A model generated the notes under the pieces. That model did no database searches. It had not been told where the DNA came from and worked only from the letters and a program-made list of their open reading frames with translations. Position numbers and translations under genes: made by a program. From contig NZ_CAMLHO010000017.1 of the NCBI RefSeq assembly GCF_946479765.1, forward strand, positions 1 through 64,000: DNA of 64,000 nt, in the 5' to 3' direction. The stretch comes from an uncultured Aliivibrio sp. (GTDB lineage Bacteria > Pseudomonadota > Gammaproteobacteria > Enterobacterales > Vibrionaceae). Of the stretch, positions 27,447-37,445 are shown piece after piece (position 1 is the stretch's first letter; every line of letters starts with the position of its first letter).

Positions 27447-28010
27447 ATGAAGCACCAAAAAGGTTTCTCACTGGTTGAGCTAGTGATTGTAATAGTGGTA
27501 ATAGGTTTATTGGCAACGGTTGCATTACCACGATTTTTAGATGTTAGCCTTGAAGCTAAAAAAGCAAGTATTGAAGGCGTTGCAGGTGGCTATGCAACGG
27601 CGGTTCTTTCTGCAAGAGCACAATGGGAAGCGGAAGCTCGTCCAAAAATAGACGATAATAATGCAGTCAGTTATGACGGCACTGAATTTTGGTTAACGGA
27701 CCCATCTAAGGTTAATCAGTCTGATTTTCGTCCGGGTTACCCAATGTCACCCCGAGAAGATTTAGATGGTAATAACACGGGCCCTTATCCCGCTTCATTA
27801 ACGGTAGAAAACTGTATTTTATTAATGGAAATGTTACTGCAAAACGCTCCGTATGTAACCAATGACAGTAACGATAATAAAGCGAAATACTTAGCTGAAG
27901 TGATGATAGAGAATGGTCGTAATCAGTGTAAATACACTCAGCAAGAGAATGAAGGTCATTTTTTTACTTATGAACCAGAATCTGGTCGAGTAGTCGTGAC
28001 GCTGCAATAA
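27447..28010 (+). CDS. mshB: MSHA minor prepilin MshB
   Basis: A type IV prepilin of 187 aa: leader MKHQKG, cleavage before FSLVELVIVIVVIGLLA with the essential Glu at mature position 5, then a hydrophobic helix and a C-terminal globular domain with two Cys (~131 and ~167) that may form the D-region disulfide. MshB proteins resemble the major pilin but are larger and occur at low level. It opens the structural operon under its own promoter, and 152 bp containing a hairpin separate it from mshA. Confidence 0.92.
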   Translation: MKHQKGFSLVELVIVIVVIGLLATVALPRFLDVSLEAKKASIEGVAGGYATAVLSARAQWEAEARPKIDDNNAVSYDGTEFWLTDPSKVNQSDFRPGYPMSPREDLDGNNTGPYPASLTVENCILLMEMLLQNAPYVTNDSNDNKAKYLAEVMIENGRNQCKYTQQENEGHFFTYEPESGRVVVTLQ

Positions 28011-28111
28011 AAGAATTTACATCTGTGTGCCGATGTTATACAACTCTGCGCATAGAGAGATAAACCTGCTTTTACTCATTATGTTTGAGCAGTAAACGTT
28101 TTTAACAATAA

Positions 28112-28136
28112 TGATGGCAACGATCGCGTGCCATCA
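28112..28136 (+). promoter_or_regulatory. Hairpin in the mshB-mshA intergenic region
   Basis: TGATGGCA (28112-28119) is the exact inverse of TGCCATCA (28129-28136), making an 8-bp stem with a nine-base loop, followed by CTTTTATAAC. It ends 26 bp before the mshA start. It could be a weak attenuator, an RNA-stabilising end for a processed mshA mRNA, or an operator. Confidence 0.45.
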
Positions 28137-28162
28137 CTTTTATAACAAAAGAGAGAAGTAAC

Positions 28163-28645
28163 ATGAAAAAACAAGGTGGTTTCACCCTTATTGAGTTAGT
28201 CGTAGTTATCGTTATTCTAGGTATTCTTGCCGTGACTGCTGCACCTAAGTTTCTTAATCTTCAAGGCGATGCGCGTGCATCATCACTGCAAGGCTTGAAA
28301 GGCGCGATGTCTGGCGCTGCGGGTATTGTTTATGGTAAAGCGGCGATTGAAGGTATTGAGCGTATCGAAAATGGCGGAAATGGATATAAAGATATCGATG
28401 GTATTGCTGTGACATACGGTTATCCAATGGCTTCTTCTGCTGGTATTGGTGCTGCTGTTGTTGGTTTGGGTCAAGATTGGTCTATCGCAGATGATAGTGG
28501 AACGGAATTAGTTGCTACGTTTAAGAAGGATACTTTAGACGGAAACCTTGCGGAAATTAAAGCTACAAAATGTTACGTATCATATAAGACTCTAGCATCG
28601 GCATCAGCATCAGCTCCAACAATAGAAGTTTTTAATAAATGTTAA
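28163..28645 (+). CDS. mshA: MSHA major pilin MshA
   Basis: The main subunit of the mannose-sensitive haemagglutinin type IV pilus, 160 aa. Leader MKKQGG, cleavage before [17 protein letters not shown] (Glu5 present), amphipathic helix [17 protein letters not shown], then a small beta domain. Two Cys near the end (~137 and the last residue 160) frame the D-loop, which contains a Ser/Ala/Pro tract (SASASAP at ~145-152). GAGAGAAG gives a strong ribosome site. An intrinsic terminator 20 bp downstream probably sets its high output relative to mshC-Q. Confidence 0.96.
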   Translation: MKKQGGFTLIELVVVIVILGILAVTAAPKFLNLQGDARASSLQGLKGAMSGAAGIVYGKAAIEGIERIENGGNGYKDIDGIAVTYGYPMASSAGIGAAVVGLGQDWSIADDSGTELVATFKKDTLDGNLAEIKATKCYVSYKTLASASASAPTIEVFNKC

Positions 28646-28664
28646 TAGCTAACGCTTAACACCT

Positions 28665-28694
28665 AAAAAGCCAGCGACCTCCGCTGGCTTTTTT
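28665..28694 (+). terminator. Intrinsic terminator directly after mshA
   Basis: AAAAAGCCAGCG (28665-28676) pairs perfectly with CGCTGGCTTTTT (28682-28693) around ACCTC, ending in a T-run. It lies inside the structural msh operon, between the major pilin and the minor pilins. Confidence 0.9.
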
Positions 28695-28704
28695 ATATCT
28701 AAAA

Positions 28705-28732
28705 TTAACATTATCTTCGTTATCTTTATTAA
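28705..28732 (+). promoter_or_regulatory. Possible promoter for mshC-Q
   Basis: TTAACA (28705-28710) and TATTAA (28727-28732) are spaced by 16 bp, downstream of the mshA terminator and 38 bp before the mshC start. The match is partial. It is proposed because the terminator would otherwise leave mshC-Q dependent on read-through. Confidence 0.3.
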
Positions 28733-28770
28733 TTCCGTTATCCTAGTAACAGGAAGCAATAAGGTAACTG

Positions 28771-29379
28771 ATGATGACTTTTCCCCGCAAGATATCGCAA
28801 CAAAAAGCACCCACAAAAATGGCCGGATTCACTCTGGTAGAGTTGATCGTTGTGATCGTACTTTTAGCGATTATTGCCGTTTATGCCTCCAGTAAATACA
28901 TGGGAACCAGTCGTTTCTCATCCGCGGTTACGCAAGAGCAAGTGATGTCTATTTTGCGCCAAGTGCAAATGACGGCGATGCAAAACAATACCTCAAACAG
29001 CAATTCAAGCTCAAATACCTGTGGTTCACTCTTTCTGGCTCCCGATCAATTTGGTGTCGCTCAATCATGCCAGCAACAAGGCATGAGCAGTGCAGTATTA
29101 TCTGATTATTCTAAAGAGACTAATCGACAACAGCTTGAACTCATCCAGTTAAGTTATGCCTTTACAGGTATCAACGGTGCCGTGTTAGTTTCTGAGCTGT
29201 CGTTTGATCTGTTAGGCAGACCGACAATGATCGCATCTTCTGCTACAACATCACTCTGCACTAATCAAGATTGCCGTATCACCATCACCACGCCTACCTC
29301 TAATGAAAGTCGCTCTGTATGCATTAATAGTGAAGGCTTTGTGTATCGCTCAAAGCTAAATAGAGGGTGTAAGCTATGA
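28771..29379 (+). CDS. mshC: MSHA minor prepilin MshC
   Basis: A 202-aa prepilin-like protein with an unusually long leader (about 22 residues, ending KMAG) before FTLVELIVVIVLLAIIAVYA; Glu5 is present. The C-terminal part is small, with an Asn/Ser-rich stretch (~71-83) ending in Cys, and further Cys pairs (CTNQDC at ~173-178). It resembles FimU/GspH-type minor pilins that prime pilus assembly. AAGG at 28761 serves the tandem ATGs at 28771 and 28774. Its stop overlaps the mshD start (ATGA). Confidence 0.9.
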   Translation: MMTFPRKISQQKAPTKMAGFTLVELIVVIVLLAIIAVYASSKYMGTSRFSSAVTQEQVMSILRQVQMTAMQNNTSNSNSSSNTCGSLFLAPDQFGVAQSCQQQGMSSAVLSDYSKETNRQQLELIQLSYAFTGINGAVLVSELSFDLLGRPTMIASSATTSLCTNQDCRITITTPTSNESRSVCINSEGFVYRSKLNRGCKL

Positions 29380-29960
29380 GTAAGATATTTACACTTCAAC
29401 GAGGGTTTACCTTAATTGAATCGGTGATTGGCATTGTGCTTCTAGGCTTTGCTTTATCTGTATTGGCGATGGGGGTGTTTAGCTCATCAATAAAATCGCA
29501 TCAAGCCACTTATCAAGCACAAGCCGCCGCATTAGGGCATTCAATAATGACCGATATATTGAGCCGCCAGTTTGATGAGAACAGCGATCCTAATGGTGGT
29601 GAATACCGTTGTGGAGAGGTAATCTCCGGTGTGCTAATCCCGAGTTGTACCTCATCAGAAAACTTAGGGCGAGATGGTGTTGAGAGTAATTCAACAACCT
29701 TTAATGACGTCGATGATTTTATCGGCTGTTGGGGTGAGTCTGAGCAATGTCGGGTTGGTTTAGTAAATTACGCATTAAACCAATTGATTGATCAAGACAG
29801 TGCTGATGAGTATAAAAACGTTACCGTCGAAATTAATGTTACTTATGCAGATGTAGATAATAGAGCAACAGCAATAACTCAGTTCAAAAAGATCGATATT
29901 ACTCTTTATGCCAGTAGTTACGCGAAATACACCTTTAGTGCCTATCGAGGGAATTACTAA
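29376..29960 (+). CDS. mshD: MSHA minor prepilin MshD
   Basis: A 194-aa prepilin-like protein: leader MSKIFTLQRG, mature start FTLIESVIGIVLLGFALSVL with Glu5. The PilV/GspI-type layout is followed by a domain with several Cys (CGEV, PSCT, IGCW, QCRV) that could form two disulfides. The ATG overlaps mshC by four bases and its stop overlaps mshO by one, so it is translationally coupled within the minor-pilin block. Confidence 0.9.
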   Translation: MSKIFTLQRGFTLIESVIGIVLLGFALSVLAMGVFSSSIKSHQATYQAQAAALGHSIMTDILSRQFDENSDPNGGEYRCGEVISGVLIPSCTSSENLGRDGVESNSTTFNDVDDFIGCWGESEQCRVGLVNYALNQLIDQDSADEYKNVTVEINVTYADVDNRATAITQFKKIDITLYASSYAKYTFSAYRGNY

Positions 29961-30688
29961 TGAAACGTATCAGCGGATTTACGTTAATCGAACTGATCTT
30001 AACCATTGTGGTGGTCGGGATTGTGGCGATTGCAGCGAGCAATACCTTGCAGTTAGGTTTTCAAAGTTATAACGACAGTATTGATCGTCAAGATAACCAA
30101 ATGCAGGCTACATTTGTGATTGAGAAGTTGAGCCGTGAGTTACGTCATGCCGTGCCAAATAGCGTAGAAGTATCAGTGAATGGCCGTTGTATCAGTTTTA
30201 TTCCTGTTGAAGTCAGTGCTTTCTATTTAGCCTTACCGACATTTAACCAAAAATACATTGATATCGTATTGCTCTCTAATGATGCCTTTAATCTTAACGG
30301 TCATAGATTAGTCATTAACCCAAGCTCTCAAGCTGATTTAATTAATGAAAGTAACCACCGATTTGTGAATATTGAATCAATGACGCGATCTGGAGGTATT
30401 TCTACAATTAAGTTTCCTAAAGCACTTAATAATCCCGCGTTTATTTCAAGCTCTGTTTCTGAACGTGCCTTTATTTATCGACCAAGTGTCGTTGAGTATT
30501 GTATACAGGCTGGCGGGGTGTTTCGTGATGGGGTGCAAATTGCTAACCATGTTACCTCTGGTGGATTTTCTATTGATAACGTGTCGCTCAATCGCAATAG
30601 CATGATTAAAATGGTCTTAATATTTGAAAATGATCTTGGTGAGGTAACTCAATATCAACATGATGTGCAGGTGATCAATGTACCGTAA
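29960..30688 (+). CDS. mshO: MSHA minor prepilin MshO
   Basis: A 242-aa prepilin-like protein: leader MKRISG, mature start FTLIELILTIVVVGIVAIAA with Glu5, then a larger beta domain typical of PilW/GspJ minor pilins. It shares one base with mshD and eleven with mshP. Together with MshC, D and P it probably forms the initiating tip complex. Confidence 0.9.
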   Translation: MKRISGFTLIELILTIVVVGIVAIAASNTLQLGFQSYNDSIDRQDNQMQATFVIEKLSRELRHAVPNSVEVSVNGRCISFIPVEVSAFYLALPTFNQKYIDIVLLSNDAFNLNGHRLVINPSSQADLINESNHRFVNIESMTRSGGISTIKFPKALNNPAFISSSVSERAFIYRPSVVEYCIQAGGVFRDGVQIANHVTSGGFSIDNVSLNRNSMIKMVLIFENDLGEVTQYQHDVQVINVP

Positions 30689-31115
30689 TCAAGTAAAGCA
30701 AAAAGGTAACCTGCTTATCATGTCTGTTGTTGTCATGGTTGCTGTTGGGTATCTGTCACTAAATTTATTGAAAGTAGAAACCAGTAATCACGATACTGTC
30801 TCTAAAGAAGTGTTAGGTACTCAAGCGTGGTTTCTTGCGCATTCTGGAGTTGAGTGGGGGTTAGTGCAGTTATTTCCGTTAGGGCAGTCAGGAGCAGATG
30901 ATACGATTTGTGATGGTAATATTAGAAATCCAAATATGCAGCTTGATAACAGCGGTTGCCGCACTGCACCACAAGTAGAGTGTGAGCAAACATCAATTCG
31001 TTATCAAGATAATGATATTAACTACTTTAAAATTACCAGTACAGCTAGCTGTGGCTCAGGAATAAATGAAGTGACGCGAGTTCAAGAAGTATGGGCAAAG
31101 GAGATAGGGCAATGA
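30678..31115 (+). CDS. mshP: MSHA minor pilin-like protein MshP
   Basis: A 145-aa protein with a short leader ending QKG, followed by NLLIMSVVVMVAVGYLSLNLL. The hydrophobic helix is there, but the residue at mature position 5 is not Glu. This is the pattern of GspK/PilX-type subunits that cap the fibre, and it fits a tip role. The globular part is small, with four Cys (TICDGN, GCRT, VECEQ, SCGSG). It overlaps mshO by 11 bp and mshQ by 4 bp. Confidence 0.85.
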   Translation: MYRNQVKQKGNLLIMSVVVMVAVGYLSLNLLKVETSNHDTVSKEVLGTQAWFLAHSGVEWGLVQLFPLGQSGADDTICDGNIRNPNMQLDNSGCRTAPQVECEQTSIRYQDNDINYFKITSTASCGSGINEVTRVQEVWAKEIGQ

Positions 31116-34100
31116 GAATGTGTTTGAAATGGTCGTTTTTTATTTCTTTATTATTTACAGCTAACTTTGCTTTAGCTGCTTCATCTCTATCTTGTAGTCT
31201 TCTTAGTAAAGGTGATTTTTCGGTTCAATTTACCATTGATGATAGCAAGAATGATCTCTATGTTAGCAAATCGAGTTTATTTGGCATAGATAGATTATGG
31301 TCAGCTGAAAACAGGCTATCCACTATTATTTATGATGGCGCAATTCAAGATGTTGAAAACTATTACCTTGCACTAAGTTACGATTACTCTGGTAATCAGT
31401 TTACTTCCGGAGTTATTACTTATTATAAAAGTCGTGATGGAAATCATTGGAATGAAATAAAAAAAGAGAATGTGAACTTTTATTCTCTTTTTGGTAATCG
31501 CATAAAGGTATGGACGGAAGCTGATGAAGATATCACCTCTTTGTCTTGTTCTGATTCGCAATTTATACCAAATCTTGAGATCAATAGAGATCCACAGTTT
31601 GAATTTGGTCGATTGAGTGCATCTGCATGCCGTGGTTATCCTGAAGATAATGTAAATTGCACATTAACGTTTAAAAATACATATGATGTTGATAAACCAA
31701 TGCCTTTGGTTTTTGTTATGCCGACAATAGAGTTAAAAAACACAAATAAGCATAAATCTATTACAGAGCTTCCATCATCATTAATGGTGTCAAATGTCAC
31801 TCATCAAGGTGCTAATATATTGCAGTTAATTGCACCTCATGAAAAGGCCGATCATGGTGTTAGGTTTAAGCCTGCGCCAATGCAAGATATTGACTATTTT
31901 ATAATGGAACCAGGAGTCTTAGAGCTAAGTAATGGTTCAAAGATTGTGGCTAATTCATTATTTACATCAAGAACAATTTCTAAAGGAGGTCAGGAGCATA
32001 ATACAGGAGAAATTATTGATTTTAGCCAGTATGGTTTGTCATCAGATTTTACGTCTGTTCCTGGGGTTTTAGTTGAGCCACAAACTAAGAATAATGCGTC
32101 CGCGTGGTTTACTGGTTATGCTGGAGCGGTAGAAAAGAAACAGTTTCGTTTAGCTCTAGAGCGATCTGAAGTAATAAGAAATAATATTGTCGATAGTAAG
32201 GAAAAAATAGCATTCGTTGCTGGACAAGGCGCGGGCTTTGTTAATGGCAAGAAATTTTGGCTTGGTCAAGCTGAAACAACAAATACCACAAAAGATGAAA
32301 TAGATAAGATTTTCAATCCTGTAATCAAGGGCTGTACTACTGCGTATACGGATATATCAGAAGGGAATTTTGATAGCCCTCCTATTTTAGTGGCGACCAA
32401 AAACTCAAGAAATGGTGCCAATGGCGGTTGGCTTCGCCGTTGTGATCTTCAAAAAGATAAAGTGTCTTTTATTGTTGAAGAGGATATGGATTCAGATCCT
32501 GAGCGAGCTCATGCTGCTGAGAAAGCAGGATTCTTTATGTTTGAAGAGCCAATCAGTTCGCCTGTTTGTGATTTATTTCCAAGTCCAGTTCAAACATGGA
32601 GAAATAATGCATTAGCAAAGTTATCTATTTTAAAAAGAGCTAAGATAACAGGTGCTCCTTTGATTTCTGGTCGTCGCTTTGTAGGTTTCTTAGGTAGCGA
32701 TATTCATGATGACAATAATAAAATAGCTTGTAATGGAACAGAGTGTTCATCTGAACCTGGTTTAATGGTTGATAAATTATCATTAGAATCGTTTAGACCT
32801 CCAATGCCTGATTTTGAGACCGTAATTGTAGGAAAAGATGAAATAAAAAAGTATGAATCTGATGAGACAATGGGCTCTTTAAAGATAGATAAAAAAGGTA
32901 AAGCAATTTTCAATACGGGTACTTATTGGATTGATAGCATTAATATTCTTGGTGAATTAATTATTCCACCGGGCGAGAATGTGATTATACACACCAAGGG
33001 ATTTTCTTTAAGTAACGGTGCTTTTTTTGGTATTCAAAATAATGCTCAATTACTTGTTATTGTCCATGACCTTCCATATTCCTATCGGAATGTTTTTAGT
33101 TGGGTAAACCTTGCTAATCACTCAAACTTTGAAGGGTTGCTATACAGTGAAAAGGAGGTGTTGATTAATAATCATGCGGTTTTAACTGGAGCTGTAACTG
33201 CATCGATTGTTACTGTTTATCATGATGCTCAAATTGTTGGGTCTAACCAATGTTTTGACCCTCCCAAAAGCTACACTTTAAACGTCACCCCACAAATTGA
33301 TTACAGCTTAACTTGTGAACGTATCCCTGTGAAATTTACAATTGAAGATGATAATGGCCCTGTTCTTGGTTTCAATAAGCCTTTTTCCGTTTCAATTAAT
33401 GCTAAAAATAATGGCACAGCATGTTGGTCTACATCTGCGGATAAATCAGTCGCAGCAGATTGTTCAATAACGGGGTCAACATTCGTCGATGGTGAAAAAA
33501 TATTATACCTAGATAGCTCTGACCTAGATGTTTTTGATGTGACGGCATCATCTGATGGCTTAAAAGAAGTAATCAAAGAGCATTTTGAATTTGTACCATT
33601 TAAATTTGATATTAATACTGTTCGAGTTATTGCAAATAAATCGCAGAGTTTTGATATCAATGTACTTGCTTGTAATGATGGAACTCCTGATGTTGTCCAA
33701 GATTATAATGGTAATAAACACTTAAATGTATCACAGTATATTTTAGATTATCCTAATTCATATGAAGGAATAAGAACGGATTTAGAATTGGCAAGTAAGA
33801 TAAATCCAAATCAAATCGAACTTACGTTTAATCAAGGTATAGCTACGACTGATTTAACTTATTCAGAAGCGGGCGCTATTAATTTTACCTTGACTGACCC
33901 AAACTTTACCTGTCCTGTTAGTTTTGATTGTAATGATTATCCTGTTGACTCTAGTTTATTATCAACAGTCGTAAATGTTGAATCTCGTCCTTGGAAACTT
34001 GTTGTTTGTAGTGATATATCTGTCGATGGTAATAGTTTTGGTGGCTCAGCGTTAGTTGCGGCTGGTGAAAGGTTTTCTGTAAAGGTGAAACCTGTGAGGT

Positions 34101-35398
34101 TCGGTGTAGTAACTGATTTATGTCAGCTACCGGTGACTCAAAATTTCTTTAAATCATCGGCTCCTTTTTCATCTATATCTCCATCATATGAGTTAAGTAC
34201 TCCAACGGCTGGAGTTAAAGGCACTTTGGCCCCATTGGTACCTATTAATCATGATGTTTACGTAGATGCTGGTAGGAATAGTTATTACGAGTTTAATAAT
34301 ATGACCTATTCAGAGGTTGGAAGTATTCTATTTAAATCTGAAGCTTTAAGTCCTATTTTTTATGATGGGATTCTCGGGGGAGTTGAGTTCGGTGAGCTTT
34401 CTATTGGTCGCTTCTATCCAGCCTATTTCACGATTACTGATACCGTGTGGGATTACCCTGAAAAGCAAGGATCTTCTGAAGGAACTTATATCTACATGGC
34501 GCAACCTTTTGATGACGTAAACTTTACTGTTACAGCTTATTCGAAGAGCGATTCGACCGTTAGTAATTATGGGTTGTTTGATACAAACTTAAAAGCCAAT
34601 TTTTTATTAGCAGGTGATTACAATAGCCGATTGAATATCGCACCGTCTGATTTAGATAATGGCCATTGGAGTAGTGCCACTTGGGATACACCTGATTTTT
34701 CAAATGGTGTTATTTGGTCAAGAAAAAATGCATCAACGTTGGCTAGTAATGTAACGACAACTGCTGACGGCCCTTTTAATAATGGTATTCATTCGATAAC
34801 AACGGCATTGAATTTAGCAATAAGCGGTGTTGATCCGGTTTCTTTTGATAAAACCAAAGAAGCACTAGAGCAAGAGTTACTATCTCAACCGAAGGTTCGT
34901 TATGGACGCATGGTACTTGATAGCGTTGGGTCCTCGGGCGGCAGTGATGTCAATGTGCCATTGAGAGTTGAATATTGGAATGGTAACACCTTTGTTTTGA
35001 GTGATACCGATAATGCCAGTAAGTTTGATGGTTCTAAATACTGTAAGCAAATTATTTGGCCAAACCCCACAGATGTAAGCCCATCCAAATTACGCGGGGT
35101 AGGCAATGTAGATGATGGAACTAATAAAATTAACTTGAATGCAGATCCTGATGGTTATACTTTACGTGAGCAAGTTCGATTCTGGTTACGTTTAGCTACT
35201 GAGTCTCCACAAAAAGGAGAGTTAAATGTGAACTGTCAGAGTGCCCCGGGGTCGAATGATGTACAACCGTGGTTACAATACAATTGGCGAGGCCAAGGCG
35301 ATGAAGATCCATCGGCCGTCGTTACCTTTGGTGTCTATCGTGGAAATGATCGCATCATTTTTCGCGGCGAAAGTAACATAATTGGTACTTCTAACTAA
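31112..35398 (+). CDS. mshQ: MSHA biogenesis protein MshQ, large exported protein (putative pilus-tip adhesin)
   Basis: A 1428-aa secreted protein. The start is the ATG at 31112 in an ATGA overlap with mshP; this gives a clean signal peptide (cleavage near NFALAA). An in-frame ATG at 31091 lies within mshP. After the signal come an N-terminal domain (~20-160), a region of beta-sandwich character, a polymer-forming or beta-helix-like block (~610-720, repeated short V/I-rich strands such as GAVTASIVTVYHDAQIVG), Cys-bearing repeats, and the conserved MshQ C-terminus (WLQYNWRGQGDEDPSAVVTF at ~1393-1412). By analogy with PilY1 it could sit at the tip, but it shows no obvious PilY1 beta-propeller. 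Its function is not known to me. Confidence 0.85.
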   Translation: MRMCLKWSFFISLLFTANFALAASSLSCSLLSKGDFSVQFTIDDSKNDLYVSKSSLFGIDRLWSAENRLSTIIYDGAIQDVENYYLALSYDYSGNQFTSGVITYYKSRDGNHWNEIKKENVNFYSLFGNRIKVWTEADEDITSLSCSDSQFIPNLEINRDPQFEFGRLSASACRGYPEDNVNCTLTFKNTYDVDKPMPLVFVMPTIELKNTNKHKSITELPSSLMVSNVTHQGANILQLIAPHEKADHGVRFKPAPMQDIDYFIMEPGVLELSNGSKIVANSLFTSRTISKGGQEHNTGEIIDFSQYGLSSDFTSVPGVLVEPQTKNNASAWFTGYAGAVEKKQFRLALERSEVIRNNIVDSKEKIAFVAGQGAGFVNGKKFWLGQAETTNTTKDEIDKIFNPVIKGCTTAYTDISEGNFDSPPILVATKNSRNGANGGWLRRCDLQKDKVSFIVEEDMDSDPERAHAAEKAGFFMFEEPISSPVCDLFPSPVQTWRNNALAKLSILKRAKITGAPLISGRRFVGFLGSDIHDDNNKIACNGTECSSEPGLMVDKLSLESFRPPMPDFETVIVGKDEIKKYESDETMGSLKIDKKGKAIFNTGTYWIDSINILGELIIPPGENVIIHTKGFSLSNGAFFGIQNNAQLLVIVHDLPYSYRNVFSWVNLANHSNFEGLLYSEKEVLINNHAVLTGAVTASIVTVYHDAQIVGSNQCFDPPKSYTLNVTPQIDYSLTCERIPVKFTIEDDNGPVLGFNKPFSVSINAKNNGTACWSTSADKSVAADCSITGSTFVDGEKILYLDSSDLDVFDVTASSDGLKEVIKEHFEFVPFKFDINTVRVIANKSQSFDINVLACNDGTPDVVQDYNGNKHLNVSQYILDYPNSYEGIRTDLELASKINPNQIELTFNQGIATTDLTYSEAGAINFTLTDPNFTCPVSFDCNDYPVDSSLLSTVVNVESRPWKLVVCSDISVDGNSFGGSALVAAGERFSVKVKPVRFGVVTDLCQLPVTQNFFKSSAPFSSISPSYELSTPTAGVKGTLAPLVPINHDVYVDAGRNSYYEFNNMTYSEVGSILFKSEALSPIFYDGILGGVEFGELSIGRFYPAYFTITDTVWDYPEKQGSSEGTYIYMAQPFDDVNFTVTAYSKSDSTVSNYGLFDTNLKANFLLAGDYNSRLNIAPSDLDNGHWSSATWDTPDFSNGVIWSRKNASTLASNVTTTADGPFNNGIHSITTALNLAISGVDPVSFDKTKEALEQELLSQPKVRYGRMVLDSVGSSGGSDVNVPLRVEYWNGNTFVLSDTDNASKFDGSKYCKQIIWPNPTDVSPSKLRGVGNVDDGTNKINLNADPDGYTLREQVRFWLRLATESPQKGELNVNCQSAPGSNDVQPWLQYNWRGQGDEDPSAVVTFGVYRGNDRIIFRGESNIIGTSN

Positions 35399-35410
35399 AA
35401 ATTGAATAAA

Positions 35411-36564
<1,154 letters not shown>

Positions 36565-36587
36565 TAACAACTAACGGGTGAGTGGAT

Positions 36588-37445
36588 ATGACTCCAATCT
36601 TTGGTAGAGGTCCCTCTCTACAGTTTCGCCTGTTTATTGCTGTAATGGTATCGGCTAGCCTTATGCTAGCCGATAGTCGTTTAAATGCATTTTCCGACAT
36701 TCGTTACTTATTAAATAGCTTTGTATCTCCTATTCACTATGCGGCAAACCTCCCTCGTACCATGTTTGATGGCATGTATGAAAGATTTAATAGCCGTAAT
36801 AAACTCATGCTTGAAAATCAGAAATTGAAACAAGACATGTTTGTGCAAAACAGCAATTTGTTGTTACTAGAGCAACTCAAACAAGAAAATAGTCGTTTGC
36901 GAGATCTGCTTGGTTCGCCGTTTATTCGTGATGAAAGAAAAATGGTTACTGAGGTGATGGCAGTTGATTCAGCGCCTTATACTCATCAAGTAATGATTGA
37001 TAAAGGTTTAATCGATGGTGTTTATGAAGGCCAGCCTGTCATCAGCGACAAAGGTATTGTTGGACAAATAAATTACGTCGGTGCTCATAATAGTCGTGTA
37101 TTACTGTTAACCGATTCAAATAATGCCATTCCTGTACAGATTGTTAGAAATGATATTCGTGTAATCGCATCGGGTAAGGGGCATTTAGACAGCATGCAGT
37201 TGGAGCACATTCCAACGAATACAGATGTTGAAGTCGGTGACTTATTGGTTAGTTCAGGCTTAGGTGGTCGCTATCCAGAAGGCTATCCTGTTGGTTATAT
37301 TTCAAATATTGATAATGATAACAAGCGTCCTTTTGCCTCTATCGATTTAAAAACAACCGTTGAATTTGATAAATTACGTTATTTATTATTGGTTTGGCCT
37401 ACAGATGTGGAAGTAAATAGCAAGGAGATGCCAAATGGCAAGTAG
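36588..37445 (+). CDS. mreC: Rod-shape determining protein MreC
   Basis: A bitopic elongasome scaffold of 285 aa. The start is the ATG at 36588, which gives MTPIFGRGPSLQFRL, matching the family opening; a GTG six bases upstream is also in frame. It has one membrane segment (~15-33), a coiled coil (~65-105), and the two-barrel periplasmic domain (~110-270) with VDKGxxxGVYEGQPV-like and VGDLLVSSGLGGRYPEGYPVG motifs. It overlaps mreD by 11 bp. Confidence 0.96.
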   Translation: MTPIFGRGPSLQFRLFIAVMVSASLMLADSRLNAFSDIRYLLNSFVSPIHYAANLPRTMFDGMYERFNSRNKLMLENQKLKQDMFVQNSNLLLLEQLKQENSRLRDLLGSPFIRDERKMVTEVMAVDSAPYTHQVMIDKGLIDGVYEGQPVISDKGIVGQINYVGAHNSRVLLLTDSNNAIPVQIVRNDIRVIASGKGHLDSMQLEHIPTNTDVEVGDLLVSSGLGGRYPEGYPVGYISNIDNDNKRPFASIDLKTTVEFDKLRYLLLVWPTDVEVNSKEMPNGK

